Assembly (NCBI RefSeq): GCF_001280125.1
Contig: NZ_LGEG01000234.1
Location: 1 to 50,658, forward strand
From: Streptomyces sp. NRRL F-6492
GTDB lineage: Bacteria; Actinomycetota; Actinomycetes; Streptomycetales; Streptomycetaceae
Reading direction: 5' to 3'
DNA: 50,658 bases
A program made the position numbers and the translations under genes. Position 1 is the first letter of the stretch. Each line of letters opens with the position of its first letter. Below the pieces are notes generated by a model that ran no database searches, was not told the DNA's origin, and worked only from the letters and a program-made list of their open reading frames with translations. Below are positions 38,039 through 47,850 of this stretch, one piece after another.

Positions 38039-39637
38039 ATGACCGAGCTGTTCCCCACCACGCCCACCGCCCTCTCCCGGCGCACCACCCTGCGCGCCGC
38101 GGGCGGCGGCACCCTGCTGCTCGGGCTCGGCCTGGCGGGCTGCCGCTCGGCGGTCTCCGAGGGCGCGACCGAGGCGCCCGGCGCCAAGGCGACCGCGGAG
38201 CCCCGGCGCGGCGGCACCCTCACCGTCGCCGTCAACTCGGACTTCACGCCCAGCCTGCTCTTCGCCCAGAGCGGCCAGTCGCTCCAGCAGCGGCTGGTCT
38301 ACAACACCCTCGTCCGCTACGACGACCGCCTGAAGCCGCAGCCGGAGCTCGCCACCTCGTGGGAGTACGCCGAGGACGGCCGCAGCATCGTCCTCAAGCT
38401 GCGCACCGGCGTCACCTACCACGACGGCCGTCCCTTCACCGCCGACGACGTGATCTTCGCGGTGAAGAACCTCCAGAACCCGCTGCGCGCCGCCCAGTTG
38501 AGGGCCACCGCCGCCGCGATCACCGGTTTCGAGAAGCGCGGCGACCACGAACTCGTCCTCAAGCTCGCCCACCCGGTCAACAACCTGTTCGACCTCTTCG
38601 AGTTCATGATCATCACCGACCGGAACAGCGTCGAGGACGCCGTCGCCGGCAAGAAGCTCAACGGCACCGGCCCCTTCAAGCTCACCAAGTGGAGCCCCGG
38701 CACCGGCCTGAGCTTCACCCGCAACGAGAAGTACTGGCAGCCCGACCGCCCCTACCTGGACGCCGTCGAGTTCCGCGTCATCTCCCAGGCCGACGCCCTC
38801 CTCTCCTCCCTGCGCACCGGCCAGACCCAGCTCTCCTACGGCGTCCCCGGCCGGAACCTCGCCGTCCTCGCCGCGAACCCCGAGCTCGTCATCAGCGAGT
38901 ACGCCACCGGCGGCGGCGCCCACTACCTCGGCGTCAACACCACCGTCGCCCCGCTGAACGACAAGACCGTCCGGCAGGCCCTCGCCTGGGCCGTCGACCG
39001 CGAGCGGATCCTCAAGCAGGTCCTCGGCGGCTACGGACTCGCCTCCGCCACCCCCTGGCCCAAGTCCTCGCCCGCCTTCAGCGAGGCCGGCCGCACCCAC
39101 TACACCTACGACCCGGGCAAGGCCCGCGAGCTCCTCAGGTCCGCCGGCCACACCAAGCTCGACCTGCCGCTCCTCCACATCAACCTGCCCGGCGACACCG
39201 CGGTGGCCGAGGCCATCCAGTACGACCTCAAGCAGATCGGCGTCCGGGTCACCCTCGAACCCACCGACCCCGCCACCGCCCAGAAGAACCTCATCTCCCA
39301 GTCCATGCCCGGCCTGTGGACCATGAGCCACGGCTTCGCCCAGGTCCAGCCGTCCACCCTCGCCGTCAGCGCCTATCCCTTCAACGAGGCCAAGAACACT
39401 TCCAGGTTCCGCTCCGCCCACTACACCGAGGTCGTCCGCGAGGCCTGGACCACCCCCGAGACCGGCGCCCGCGCCAACGCCCTGCGGCAGCAGATCACCG
39501 ACACCCTCCTCGACGAGGCGTTCATCATCGACCTCGTCATCCGGGGCGCCGTCCAGGTCGCCGCCAAGAAGCTGCACGGCGTCACCCTCAACAAGTTCTC
39601 CTACCTCAACCTCGACGACGCCTACCTGGCGGGCTGA
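38039..39637 (+). CDS. ABC transporter substrate-binding lipoprotein (SBP family 5)
   Basis: 532 aa peptide/nickel-type binding protein. The N-terminus has a Tat-like SRRTTL (13-18), a hydrophobic run and the lipobox LAGC with the lipidated cysteine at C35. The mature part contains RNSVED, the family-5 hallmark YHDGRPFTADDVIFAVKNL and FTRNEKYWQPDRPYLD. It should be anchored outside the membrane and deliver its ligand to the permeases encoded next. Family-5 proteins bind peptides, opines, sugars or metals; the FGE and sulfatase partners suggest a sulfate ester or other organosulfur compound. Confidence 0.9.
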   Translation: MTELFPTTPTALSRRTTLRAAGGGTLLLGLGLAGCRSAVSEGATEAPGAKATAEPRRGGTLTVAVNSDFTPSLLFAQSGQSLQQRLVYNTLVRYDDRLKPQPELATSWEYAEDGRSIVLKLRTGVTYHDGRPFTADDVIFAVKNLQNPLRAAQLRATAAAITGFEKRGDHELVLKLAHPVNNLFDLFEFMIITDRNSVEDAVAGKKLNGTGPFKLTKWSPGTGLSFTRNEKYWQPDRPYLDAVEFRVISQADALLSSLRTGQTQLSYGVPGRNLAVLAANPELVISEYATGGGAHYLGVNTTVAPLNDKTVRQALAWAVDRERILKQVLGGYGLASATPWPKSSPAFSEAGRTHYTYDPGKARELLRSAGHTKLDLPLLHINLPGDTAVAEAIQYDLKQIGVRVTLEPTDPATAQKNLISQSMPGLWTMSHGFAQVQPSTLAVSAYPFNEAKNTSRFRSAHYTEVVREAWTTPETGARANALRQQITDTLLDEAFIIDLVIRGAVQVAAKKLHGVTLNKFSYLNLDDAYLAG

Positions 39638-39638
39638 G

Positions 39639-40583
39639 ATGCGCGGCTATCTGCTGCGGAGGCTCCCCTCCGCGCTCCTCGTCCTCCTCGTCGCCTCCTT
39701 CGTCGTCTTCGCCGTCCTCCGGCTCGTCCCCGGAGACCCGGCGGCCGTCCTCGCCGGACCCGACGCGAGCGCCGAGACCGAGGCCGCCATCCGGGCGCGC
39801 CTCGGCCTCGACGAACCCCTGCCCGCCCAGTACCTCCACTGGCTCGGGGACCTGGTCACCGGCGACCTCGGACCGTCCTACGCGATCGGCGGGCAGACCG
39901 CCGACCTCATCGCCGACGGACTCGGCGCCACCGTCGAACTCACCCTCGGCGCCCTGCTGTTCGTCGTCGTCCTCGGCGGCGCCTTCGGCATCCTCGGCGC
40001 CACCTCCCGCAGCCGCTGGGTGCGCACCGCCGTACGGGCCGTCACCACCGGGGCCCTCGCCGTGCCGCCCTTCGTCACCGGCGTCCTCCTCGTCCTCCTC
40101 TTCTCCGTCCTCCTCGGCGTCCTGCCCCCGGGCGGTCGCGTCCCCCTCCTCACCGCCCCCGACCTGGGCGTCCAGTACCTGCTGCTGCCCGCCCTCTGCC
40201 TCGCCCTGCCCAGCGCCGCCGTCCTCGGCCGCTACCTCAAGGACGGCATCGAACGCGCCCTCGGCGAGGACTACGTCCGCACCGCCACCGCCGCCGGCAT
40301 CGCCCCCCGCCGCCTGCTCTGGCGCCACGCCCTGCCGAACGCGCTCCCGCCCGTCGTCACCCTCCTCGGCATGCAGACCGGCAACCTGCTCGGCGGCGCC
40401 GTCCTGGTCGAGGCGATCTTCGCCTGGCCCGGTCTCGGCCAGCTCGCCGAACAGGCCCTGGTCCGCCGGGACTACCCCGTCGTCCAGGACCTCCTGCTCC
40501 TCCTCGTCACCGTCTTCGTCCTCGTCCAACTGTTCACCGACCTCGTCCACGCCTGGCTCGACCCCCGGATCAGGTGGGAGTGA
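39639..40583 (+). CDS. ABC transporter permease, DppB type
   Basis: 314 aa with six membrane segments. The N-terminal RGYLLRRLPSALLVLLVASFVVFAVLRLVPGDPA is diagnostic of DppB/OppB permeases. The ATPase-coupling EAA loop is DYVRTATAAGIAPRRLLWRHALPNALPP near residues 210-237. It starts 1 bp after the binding-protein stop. With the DppC-type partner it forms the membrane channel of the importer. Confidence 0.92.
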   Translation: MRGYLLRRLPSALLVLLVASFVVFAVLRLVPGDPAAVLAGPDASAETEAAIRARLGLDEPLPAQYLHWLGDLVTGDLGPSYAIGGQTADLIADGLGATVELTLGALLFVVVLGGAFGILGATSRSRWVRTAVRAVTTGALAVPPFVTGVLLVLLFSVLLGVLPPGGRVPLLTAPDLGVQYLLLPALCLALPSAAVLGRYLKDGIERALGEDYVRTATAAGIAPRRLLWRHALPNALPPVVTLLGMQTGNLLGGAVLVEAIFAWPGLGQLAEQALVRRDYPVVQDLLLLLVTVFVLVQLFTDLVHAWLDPRIRWE

Positions 40584-40585
40584 CC

Positions 40586-41461
40586 ATGCCGAATCACCCT
40601 GTCAAGCCGTCCCCGGCCACCGTCGGAACGACCCCGGCCCGCAGGCCCCTCCACCCCTACCGGGCCGCCCTCGCCACCGGCCGCGGCCGCACCGGCCTCG
40701 TCCTCGTCGGCCTGGTCGTCCTCGCCGGACTCCTCGCCCCGCTGCTCTCCGGCCACGGTCCCACCGACCAGAGCGCCCTGACGCTCGCCGGGCCCGGCAC
40801 CCCCGGACACCCGCTCGGCACCGACGACCTCGGCCGCGACCTGCTGTCCCGGCTGCTCCACGGCATCCGCGCGGACCTCGGCATCATCGCGGTCGCCGTG
40901 CCGCTCGGCGCGGTCCTCGGCTGCCTCTCCGCCCTGGCCGCCGCCGCCCACCCGGCCGCCGACACCGTCGTCCAGCGCGCCTTCGACCTGATCCTGGCCT
41001 TCCCCGGACTCATCCTGGCGCTCGCCGTCACGGCCATCCTCGGCCCCGGCCGGCTGCCCGTGATCCTGGTGATCGCCCTGGCCGAGATCCCCGTCTTCGG
41101 ACGGCTGCTGCGCACGGGGATCCTCGTCCAGCGCGGCCGGGAGTACGTGACCGCCGCCCGCGTCGGCGGCACCTCCGGCGGCCGGATCCTCACCCGGCAC
41201 ATCCTGCCCAACGCCGCCGACCCGCTCGTCGTCCAGATCGCCGTCTCCCTCACCGTCGCCGTCTTCATCGAAGGCGCCATGAGCTTCCTCGGCGTCGGCG
41301 TCCGGCCGCCCGAACCCACCCTCGGCGCCGTCCTCAGCCAGTCCATGCCCTATCTGGCCCAGGCCCCGCACTTCGCCGCCGGACCGCTCGTGACCGTGAC
41401 CGCGCTCGTCCTCGGCCTCTCCCTGGTCGCCGAGGCACTGAACCGGGAGATACGCCGATGA
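40586..41461 (+). CDS. ABC transporter permease, DppC type
   Basis: 291 aa with six membrane segments. [20 protein letters not shown] near residue 85 is the DppC signature; the EAA loop [29 protein letters not shown] is near 190-218, and [21 protein letters not shown] near the C-terminus is also conserved. The ATG at 40586 has GGTGGGAG just upstream, inside the end of the previous gene. Its stop overlaps the ATPase start (ATGA). Confidence 0.92.
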   Translation: MPNHPVKPSPATVGTTPARRPLHPYRAALATGRGRTGLVLVGLVVLAGLLAPLLSGHGPTDQSALTLAGPGTPGHPLGTDDLGRDLLSRLLHGIRADLGIIAVAVPLGAVLGCLSALAAAAHPAADTVVQRAFDLILAFPGLILALAVTAILGPGRLPVILVIALAEIPVFGRLLRTGILVQRGREYVTAARVGGTSGGRILTRHILPNAADPLVVQIAVSLTVAVFIEGAMSFLGVGVRPPEPTLGAVLSQSMPYLAQAPHFAAGPLVTVTALVLGLSLVAEALNREIRR

Positions 41462-43434
41462 CCACCCCTCCGCTCCTCGACGTCCGGGGCCTGGACGTGG
41501 GGTTCACCACCCCCGACGGCCGGCCCCTGCACGCCGTCCGGGACGTCTCCTTCACGCTCCGCAGGGGCGAGACCCTCGCCGTCGTCGGCGAGTCCGGCTC
41601 GGGGAAGTCCACCACCGCCCTGGCCCTGCTCCGGATGCTCCCCGGCACCGGCCGGATCACCGGCGGCTCCGTCCTCCTCGACGGGGAGGACCTCGCCACG
41701 GCCACCGAGGACCGGCTGCGGGAGGTGCGCGGCGCGCGCGTCGGCATGATCTTCCAGGACCCGATGACGGCCCTGAACCCCGTCCTCAGCATCGGCCGCC
41801 ACCTCGACGAGGTGCTCAGGGCGCACGACGGCCGGGACCGCACGCCCACGGACGACACCGGTACCGGCACCGGTACCGGCACCAGTACTGCCACCGGCGC
41901 CCACCCCCACACCGCCGCCGGCAGGCCGGCCCGTCGCGCCGGGAGCGCCCGCCGCGACAAGGCCGCCCGCCGCGCCCGCGCCGTCGAACTCCTGCGCCTC
42001 GTCGGCATCCCCGACCCCGAGCGCCGCCTCGACGACCACCCGCACCAGTTCTCCGGCGGCCAGCGCCAGCGCGTCCTCATCGCCATGGCCCTCGCCGGCG
42101 AACCCGACGTCCTCCTCGCCGACGAACCCACCACCGCCCTCGACGCCACCGTCCAGGACCAGATCCTCACCCTCCTCGGCGAGCTCACCCGCACCACCGG
42201 CACCGCCCTCGTCCTCATCACCCACAACATGGGCGTGGTCGCCCGCGCCTGCGAACGGGTCCTCGTCATGTACGGCGGCACCGTCGTCGAGGACGGCCCC
42301 ACCGCCGAGGTCCTCACCCGCCCCCGGCACCCCTACACCGCCGGCCTCCTCGCCGCCGTGCCCCGGCTCTCCGCGCCCTCCGGCACCCGCCTCACCGGCA
42401 TTCCCGGCACCCCGCCCGACCTCTCCCTGCCCCTCGCCGGCTGCGCGTTCGCCACCCGCTGCGCCCTCGCCGAGGACCACTGCCACACGACCGCGCCCCC
42501 GCTCACCGCCCTCACCGACACCGTCCGCGCGGCCTGCCTGCCCGCCGCCGAACGGGCCGAGCCGCTGCCGCCGCCCCCACCGCCCGCCCGGATCGAACGG
42601 CCCGCGCCCGGCGCCGTCGTCCTGGCCGCCGAAGGGCTCCGCAAGACGTACCGGGGCCGGGGCCGCCGCACCTTCACCGCCCTCGACGACGTCTCCCTCA
42701 CCCTCGCGGCGGGGGAGACCCTCGGCATCGTCGGCGAGTCCGGCTCCGGCAAGTCCACCCTCGCCCGGGTCCTCGCCCACGCCCACCCCTCCGACGGCGG
42801 CCGGATCCTCCTCGACGGCCGGGACGTCACGCGCCCCGGCCGCGCCGAGCTGCACGCCGTGCGCCGCCGCGTCCAGATGGTCTTCCAGGACCCGTACGCC
42901 TCCCTCAACCCCCGCATGAGCGTCGGCGAGATCGTCGCCGAGCCGCTGCGGGCCTTCGGGACCGTCGCCCCGGCCGGACGGGCCGACCGCGTCGCGGAGC
43001 TCCTCCGCCTCGTCGGCCTCGACCCGGCCGCCGCCGACCGGCACCCGCGCTCCTTCTCCGGCGGCCAGCGCCAGCGCGTCGGCATCGCCCGCGCGCTCGC
43101 CCCGGAGCCGTCCGTCCTCATCTGCGACGAACCCGTCTCGGCCCTCGACGTCTCCGTCCAGGCGCAGATCGTCGGCCTCCTCACCGACCTCCAGCGCGAC
43201 CTGGGCCTCGCCCTCGTCTTCATCGCCCACGACCTGGCCGTGGTCCGCCAGGTCAGCCACCGCATCGCCGTGATGCACGAGGGCCGGATCGTGGAGACCG
43301 GCGCCGCCGACGAGCTGTGCGAGCGGCCCCGCGACCCCTACACCCGCGCGCTGCTCGCCGCCGCGCCCGAACCCGTACCGGTCGCGCCCGCCCCCGTGCC
43401 CGCGACCGTCAGGGCGGAGGCGGTGTCCGCGTGA
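41458..43434 (+). CDS. Fused double ABC ATPase, DppD-DppF type
   Basis: 658 aa carrying both nucleotide-binding domains normally made as two proteins. Domain 1 (1-365) has Walker A at 44-52 (GESGSGKST), the signature FSGGQRQR near 198, Walker [12 protein letters not shown], and the OppD-type cysteines C329, C335, C342 and C360. Domain 2 (385-645) has Walker A at 426-434, FSGGQRQR and [11 protein letters not shown]. All ATPase motifs are intact. Between the Q-loop and signature of domain 1 there is an extra low-complexity insertion (about 130-165) encoded partly by a 12-bp tandem repeat. Its GTG/TGA junction overlaps the FGE gene. Confidence 0.93.
   Translation: MTTPPLLDVRGLDVGFTTPDGRPLHAVRDVSFTLRRGETLAVVGESGSGKSTTALALLRMLPGTGRITGGSVLLDGEDLATATEDRLREVRGARVGMIFQDPMTALNPVLSIGRHLDEVLRAHDGRDRTPTDDTGTGTGTGTSTATGAHPHTAAGRPARRAGSARRDKAARRARAVELLRLVGIPDPERRLDDHPHQFSGGQRQRVLIAMALAGEPDVLLADEPTTALDATVQDQILTLLGELTRTTGTALVLITHNMGVVARACERVLVMYGGTVVEDGPTAEVLTRPRHPYTAGLLAAVPRLSAPSGTRLTGIPGTPPDLSLPLAGCAFATRCALAEDHCHTTAPPLTALTDTVRAACLPAAERAEPLPPPPPPARIERPAPGAVVLAAEGLRKTYRGRGRRTFTALDDVSLTLAAGETLGIVGESGSGKSTLARVLAHAHPSDGGRILLDGRDVTRPGRAELHAVRRRVQMVFQDPYASLNPRMSVGEIVAEPLRAFGTVAPAGRADRVAELLRLVGLDPAAADRHPRSFSGGQRQRVGIARALAPEPSVLICDEPVSALDVSVQAQIVGLLTDLQRDLGLALVFIAHDLAVVRQVSHRIAVMHEGRIVETGAADELCERPRDPYTRALLAAAPEPVPVAPAPVPATVRAEAVSA
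41857..41880. repeat. 12-bp tandem repeat inside the ABC ATPase gene
   Basis: ACCGGTACCGGC occurs twice in tandem, followed by a degraded third copy (41881-41898). It encodes a Thr-Gly run in an unusual insertion of ATPase domain 1 and keeps the reading frame, as expected of slippage-prone DNA in a surface loop. Confidence 0.85.
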
Positions 43435-44369
43435 GCGCCTGCTGCACCCCCGGCCGCACCTGCGCGGGCTGGAGCGGCCACCCGGCCTCCGCCGAGCCGC
43501 TCCCCCTGCCGACCGTACGGACCGCCCCGCCGGACGAGCCCCTGCTCGAACTGGCGGGCGGCACCTTCCGGATGGGCGACGCCTTCGGCGAGGGCTACCC
43601 CGCCGACCACGAGGGGCCCGTACGGGAGGTGACCGTCGCGCCCTTCGCGATCGGCGCCACCGCCGTCACCAACGCCCGGTACGCCGCGTTCACCGAGGCC
43701 ACCGGACACCGCACCGACGCCGAACGCTTCGGCTCCTCCTTCGTCTTCCACCTCCTGCTCCACCCCGCCGCCGGGCGCCACGTCCTCGGCCGGGTCCCGC
43801 AGGCCCCCTGGTGGCTCGGCGTCGAAGGGGCCTGCTGGCACGCCCCGGAGGGCCCCGGCTCCGACCTCGAAGGCCGCGCCGACCACCCGGTCGTCCACAT
43901 CTCGTACGACGACGCCCTCGCCTACTGCGCCTGGGCGGGCGTCCGGCTGCCCACCGAGGCCGAGTGGGAGTACGCGGCGCGCGGCGGCCTCGACGGCGCC
44001 CGCTACCCGTGGGGCGACGACCTCACCCCGGACGGCCGGGAGAGGTGCAACACCTGGCTCGGGGACTTCCCGCACCGCTCCGACCGGCCCGGCGGGCACG
44101 TCGGCACCGTCCCCGTCACCGCGTACGAGCCCAACGGCCACGGCCTGTACAACACCTCGGGCAACGTCTGGGAGTGGTGCGCCGACGCCTTCGGGACCGC
44201 GGCCCCCGGCGAGCGCGCCATCCGCGGCGGCTCGTACCTCTGCCACTCCTCCTACTGCAACCGCTACCGGGTCGCCGCCCGCTCCCACAACACGCCCGAC
44301 TCCTCGACCGGCCACGGCGGCTTCCGCGTCGCCCGCTCGCTCCCCCCGGAAGGACCCGCCCCCGCATGA
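43431..44369 (+). CDS. Formylglycine-generating enzyme (sulfatase maturase)
   Basis: 312 aa aerobic FGE. The copper-binding catalytic cysteines are C271 and C276 in [21 protein letters not shown], at almost the same numbers as C272 and C277 in the S. coelicolor enzyme. [14 protein letters not shown] and NTSGNVWEW are further hallmarks. It oxidises the cysteine of CxPxR in unfolded sulfatases to formylglycine. The loop between WCAD and RGGSYLC is about 16 residues shorter than usual, and the N-terminus is cysteine-rich (C4, C5, C11). GTGA and ATGA overlaps join it to the ABC ATPase and the sulfatase. Confidence 0.95.
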   Translation: MSACCTPGRTCAGWSGHPASAEPLPLPTVRTAPPDEPLLELAGGTFRMGDAFGEGYPADHEGPVREVTVAPFAIGATAVTNARYAAFTEATGHRTDAERFGSSFVFHLLLHPAAGRHVLGRVPQAPWWLGVEGACWHAPEGPGSDLEGRADHPVVHISYDDALAYCAWAGVRLPTEAEWEYAARGGLDGARYPWGDDLTPDGRERCNTWLGDFPHRSDRPGGHVGTVPVTAYEPNGHGLYNTSGNVWEWCADAFGTAAPGERAIRGGSYLCHSSYCNRYRVAARSHNTPDSSTGHGGFRVARSLPPEGPAPA

Positions 44370-46708
44370 CCACCGGCACCCCCGGCGAAACCGCCCCGAC
44401 CGCCACCCGCCGCGACCCCTACGAGGGCTTCGCCGGACGCGTCGGCCGCACCTTCGCCGAGTCCGAACCCGCCTGGCCCGCCCGTACCGCCCCGCCCGCC
44501 GGGGCACCCAACATCGTCGTCGTCCTCGTCGACGACATGGGCTTCAGCGACATCGGCCCCTTCGGCTCCGAGATCCCCACCCCGGTCCTGGACGCCCTCG
44601 CCGACGACGGCGTGCGGCTCACCAACTACCACACCATGCCGCTCTGCTCGCCGGCCCGCGCCGCCCTGCTCACCGGCCTCAACCCGCACCGCGTCGGCTA
44701 CGCCATGGTCGCCAACTCCGACCCCGGCTTCCCCGGCTACGGCATGGAGATCGCCGACGACATCCCCACCCTCGCCGAACTCCTCCACGACGCCGGCTAC
44801 GCCACCTACGCCGTCGGCAAGTGGCACCTGGTCCGCGACTCCGCCTCCAACGCCGCCGACCACCGCGGCAACTGGCCCCTCCAGAAGGGCTTCGACCAGT
44901 ACTACGGCGTCCTGGAGGGCCTCACCAGCCTCTTCCACCCGCACCAGCTCGTCCGGGACAACAGCCCGCTCGACATCGACGAGTTCCCCGACGACTACTA
45001 CTACACCGACGACATCACCGACCAGGCGATCTCCATGGTGAAGTCGCTGCGCGCCCACGACCCCGACAAGCCCTTCTTCCTCTACCTCGCCCACAACGCC
45101 GTCCACGGCCCCCTCCAGGCCAGGGCCGAGGACATCGCCCGCCACCGGGGCCGCTACGACGAGGGCTGGGACGTCCTGCGCGAGCGGCGCTTCGCCGCCC
45201 AGCTCGCCGCCGGGCTCTTCCCGCCCGGCACCGAACTCCCCGCCCGCAACAGCGAGGCCGGACTCGACGTGCCCGCCTGGGACTCCCTCACCGAGGAGCA
45301 GCGGCGGCTCTACGCCCGCTACATGGAGGTGTACGCGGCGCTCGTCGACAACATCGACCAGAACCTCGGCCGGCTCACCGCCACCCTCGACGCGCTCGGC
45401 GAACTCGACAACACCATCGTCGTCTTCACCTCCGACAACGGCGGCACCGGCGAGGGCGGCGCCGAGGGCACCCGCTCCTACTTCAGCCGCTTCGTCCACC
45501 ACCCCCGCCTCCCCGGCGACTGGAACCCCGACGTCGACCGCGACCCCGAACTCATCGGCGGCCCCCGCAGCCTGGTCCACTACCCGCGCGGCTGGGGCAT
45601 GGCCTCCAACACCCCCTTCCGCCTCTACAAGGGCCACACCTACGCCGGCGGCGTCCGCGTCCCCCTCGTCCTGTCCTGGCCCGAGGGCGTCCGCGACGGC
45701 CGCCTCGCCGCCGGCCTGCGCCCCCAGTACCAGTACGTCACCGACATCGCCCCCACCCTCCTCGAACTCGCCGGTCTAGCCCGGCCGGAGAGCCGCCGGG
45801 GCGTCCCCCTCCAGGAACCGGACGGCGTCAGCTTCACCCCCGTCCTCGCCGACCCCGCACACGACTCCACCCACCCCGAGCAGTACTGCGAGATGACCGG
45901 CAACCGCAGCCACTACCGCGACGGCCGCAAACTCGTCACCCTGCACCGTCCGGGCGCGCCCTACGACGACTCCGAGTGGGCCCTCTACGACATCAGGACC
46001 GACCCCACCGAGATCCACGACCTCGCCGCCGACCACCCCGACCTGGTCAAGGAGCTGTCGGCCGCCTGGGAGGACGCCGCCCGGCGCAACGGCGTCTTCC
46101 CGCTGCCCGACCACAGCGGCGCCCTCGCCCGCCGCAACCCCGCCGAGCAGCGCCTCTCCCGCCCCCTCACCCTGCTGCCCGGCACCCCCGAACTGGAGCG
46201 CTACCGCTCCTCCCGGCTCGTCTCCCTGCGCTCCTTCGAGATCGCCGTCGCCATCGAGGAGACCGGCGACGGGGTCCTCGTCTCCCACGGCGACCAGGGC
46301 GGCGGCTACAGCCTGTACGTCGAGGACGGGCGCCTCGTCCTCGCGTACAACGAGTACGGCACCCTCCACGAGACCGACGCCGGGCCCCTCGGCCCCGGCC
46401 CGCACGACGTCCTCGTCACCGCCACCGCCGAGGAGGGCCTGCGCTGGCGGTTCGCCGTCACCGTCGACGGCGAGCACCGGGCCGCGCCCGACAGCGTGCA
46501 CCAACTGATCGGCATGGCGCCCTTCCAGGGCATCAGCGTCGGCGTCGACCGCAAGTCCCCGGTCTCCTGGCCGCTCCACGAACGCCACCGCTCCTTCCGC
46601 TTCACCGGCCGTCTGCGCTCCGTCACCTACCGGCCCGGCGCCCCCGGCCCCGACGCGCCCGAGGCGGTCGCCGCCGCGCTGGAGGAGGCCGCCGCGGCCT
46701 TCGAGTAG
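44366..46708 (+). CDS. Arylsulfatase-like cysteine sulfatase, cytoplasmic
   Basis: 780 aa. Metal ligands are in [11 protein letters not shown] (53-62), the formylglycine site is C94-S-P-A-R98 followed by [16 protein letters not shown] lies near residue 150 and [11 protein letters not shown] in the middle. The overall order resembles the Pseudomonas AtsA-type arylsulfatases. The C-terminal 160 residues form a predicted beta-sandwich ([40 protein letters not shown]). There is no signal peptide, so it should act on imported ester. The start overlaps the FGE stop, so enzyme and maturase are made together. A 17-bp-stem terminator follows. Confidence 0.93.
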   Translation: MTTGTPGETAPTATRRDPYEGFAGRVGRTFAESEPAWPARTAPPAGAPNIVVVLVDDMGFSDIGPFGSEIPTPVLDALADDGVRLTNYHTMPLCSPARAALLTGLNPHRVGYAMVANSDPGFPGYGMEIADDIPTLAELLHDAGYATYAVGKWHLVRDSASNAADHRGNWPLQKGFDQYYGVLEGLTSLFHPHQLVRDNSPLDIDEFPDDYYYTDDITDQAISMVKSLRAHDPDKPFFLYLAHNAVHGPLQARAEDIARHRGRYDEGWDVLRERRFAAQLAAGLFPPGTELPARNSEAGLDVPAWDSLTEEQRRLYARYMEVYAALVDNIDQNLGRLTATLDALGELDNTIVVFTSDNGGTGEGGAEGTRSYFSRFVHHPRLPGDWNPDVDRDPELIGGPRSLVHYPRGWGMASNTPFRLYKGHTYAGGVRVPLVLSWPEGVRDGRLAAGLRPQYQYVTDIAPTLLELAGLARPESRRGVPLQEPDGVSFTPVLADPAHDSTHPEQYCEMTGNRSHYRDGRKLVTLHRPGAPYDDSEWALYDIRTDPTEIHDLAADHPDLVKELSAAWEDAARRNGVFPLPDHSGALARRNPAEQRLSRPLTLLPGTPELERYRSSRLVSLRSFEIAVAIEETGDGVLVSHGDQGGGYSLYVEDGRLVLAYNEYGTLHETDAGPLGPGPHDVLVTATAEEGLRWRFAVTVDGEHRAAPDSVHQLIGMAPFQGISVGVDRKSPVSWPLHERHRSFRFTGRLRSVTYRPGAPGPDAPEAVAAALEEAAAAFE

Positions 46709-46719
46709 GAGCCCGTCCG

Positions 46720-46761
46720 CGTGTCGGCGGGCCCGGGGGACGCTCCGGGCCCGCCGACACG
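46720..46761 (+). terminator. Terminator ending the ABC/FGE/sulfatase operon
   Basis: A perfect 17-bp stem (46720-46736 with 46745-46761, left arm CGTGTCGGCGGGCCCGG) with an 8-nt loop, 12 bp after the sulfatase stop. It closes the operon before the SnoaL-like gene. Confidence 0.92.
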
Positions 46762-46782
46762 GAGGGGCGGCACAATGTCCGT

Positions 46783-47208
46783 ATGGAAGAAGACGAGCGA
46801 ACCCCGGCTCCCCGTCACGCCGACTCCGACGTCCGCGAGGCCGTCGAGGGCGAACTGCGCCTGCTCGACCCCGCCGTGCGCGCCTCCCGCCGGCTCGCCG
46901 CCGAACTCCTCGACCCCGAGTTCACCGAGGTCGGGGCCTCGGGGCGCCGCTGGACGTACGAGGAGATGCTCGCCGCCCTCCCCGACATGGCCGGCGACAC
47001 CGGGGAGGGGACGCACTACGAGCCCGCCGCCTTCACCGGGACGCTGCTCGCGCCCGGCGTCGTCCACCTCACGTACGAGACGGTCCGCGACGGGCACCGC
47101 GCCCGGCGCAGCTCGCTCTGGCGCCGCGCGCCCGAGGCGGACGGCGGACACCTGCGCCTGTACTACCACCAGGGGACGCCCGTGCCCGGGAAGGACGCTC
47201 AGCCGTAG
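46783..47208 (+). CDS. SnoaL/DUF4440-like protein (NTF2 fold)
   Basis: 141 aa. DSDVREAVEGELRLLDPAVRASRRLAAELLDPEFTEVGASGRRWTYEEMLAALPD is the usual start of the DUF4440/NTF2-like family, and the C-terminal VVHLTYETVRDGHRARRSSLWRR strands complete the cone. GGAGGGG lies at 46761-46767, at the end of the terminator hairpin. The last 10 bp overlap the end of the convergent gene. Function is unknown; some relatives are small-molecule isomerases or hydrolases. Confidence 0.75.
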   Translation: MEEDERTPAPRHADSDVREAVEGELRLLDPAVRASRRLAAELLDPEFTEVGASGRRWTYEEMLAALPDMAGDTGEGTHYEPAAFTGTLLAPGVVHLTYETVRDGHRARRSSLWRRAPEADGGHLRLYYHQGTPVPGKDAQP

Positions 47209-47567
47209 GCGTCCGTGACGCAGTCGGCGGCGCACCGGCCGTGCTCGTACCGGCTCCGCAGCGCCGCCGCCGCGTGCCGCCGCTCCACCCCGTCGTAGCC
47301 GTAGCGCTCCTCGGCCGTCCGCGCCACGGCCTCCACGGTGACGATCGCCGGCTCGCCCTCACCGGCGGCCCGCCGGGCCGCCGCGATCACCAGGTCGGCC
47401 GCCCGCCGGAGGTTCCGGGCGTACTCCCGCTGGGCGAACGACCGCGCCCGCGAGGCGGCGAACGGCCGCACGGCCCGGCCCTTGTGCAGCAGACCGAACG
47501 CGATGAGTCCCGCGGCGGGCAGCACGAGGAGCAGCGCCCCCGCCACGGCACCGGCGTCCCACCCCAT
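47199..47567 (-). CDS. Small membrane-anchored hypothetical protein
   Basis: 122 aa with one N-terminal membrane segment (AGAVAGALLLVLPAAGLIAFGLL, about residues 6-28), then a basic helical region and a C-terminal tail with two cysteines (GRCAADCVTDAYG). The ATG at 47567 has AAGGGGG 6 nt upstream; a GTG at 47570 is also possible. I do not recognise the family. Confidence 0.7.
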   Translation of the reverse strand: MGWDAGAVAGALLLVLPAAGLIAFGLLHKGRAVRPFAASRARSFAQREYARNLRRAADLVIAAARRAAGEGEPAIVTVEAVARTAEERYGYDGVERRHAAAALRSRYEHGRCAADCVTDAYG

Positions 47568-47619
47568 CACCCGCCCCCTTCCGCACGGCCCCGCGACTCC
47601 GCGAGGGCCTTCCGATTTT

Positions 47620-47663
47620 AGGGGGTTTCTTGCCGATCCGGCCCGATCGACAAGAAACCCCCT
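47620..47663. repeat. Long inverted repeat with AT-rich arms
   Basis: AGGGGGTTTCTTG (47620-47632) and CAAGAAACCCCCT (47651-47663) are perfect 13-bp inverted copies around an 18-nt loop. CGATC and GATCG inside the loop pair as well. A second hairpin, CGGCCGG-TCGT-CCGGCCG, follows at 47683-47700. Both lie between two genes with diverging 5' ends, so a terminator is not the natural reading; a regulatory or recombination site is possible. Confidence 0.6.
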
Positions 47664-47850
47664 GAGGCCCGCGGGCGGCGCACGGCCGGTCGTCCGGCCG
47701 GGACACCCGGTCCGGTCCCCATGCCGGTACCCCGTGCCGTGTCACACGTTCTTCATGTCCCGTGCATGGTCCGCCGGGACGGGCGCGCCCATGATCGGCG
47801 AGGGGTCCCGCCCCGCCCTCTCTCCCCGCCCCCGCCCAAGGAGCCTCGCC

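Noticed and set aside
41458..43434. Possible frameshift fusion of two ATPase genes
   Set aside because: Both domains have complete motifs and a natural Pro-rich linker; fused DppD-DppF ATPases are known in actinomycetes, so it is a real fusion.
47745..47775. PHO-box-like direct repeats upstream of the exported sulfatase
   Set aside because: Only loose resemblance to GTTCAYC repeats; spacing and sequence do not support a PhoP site.
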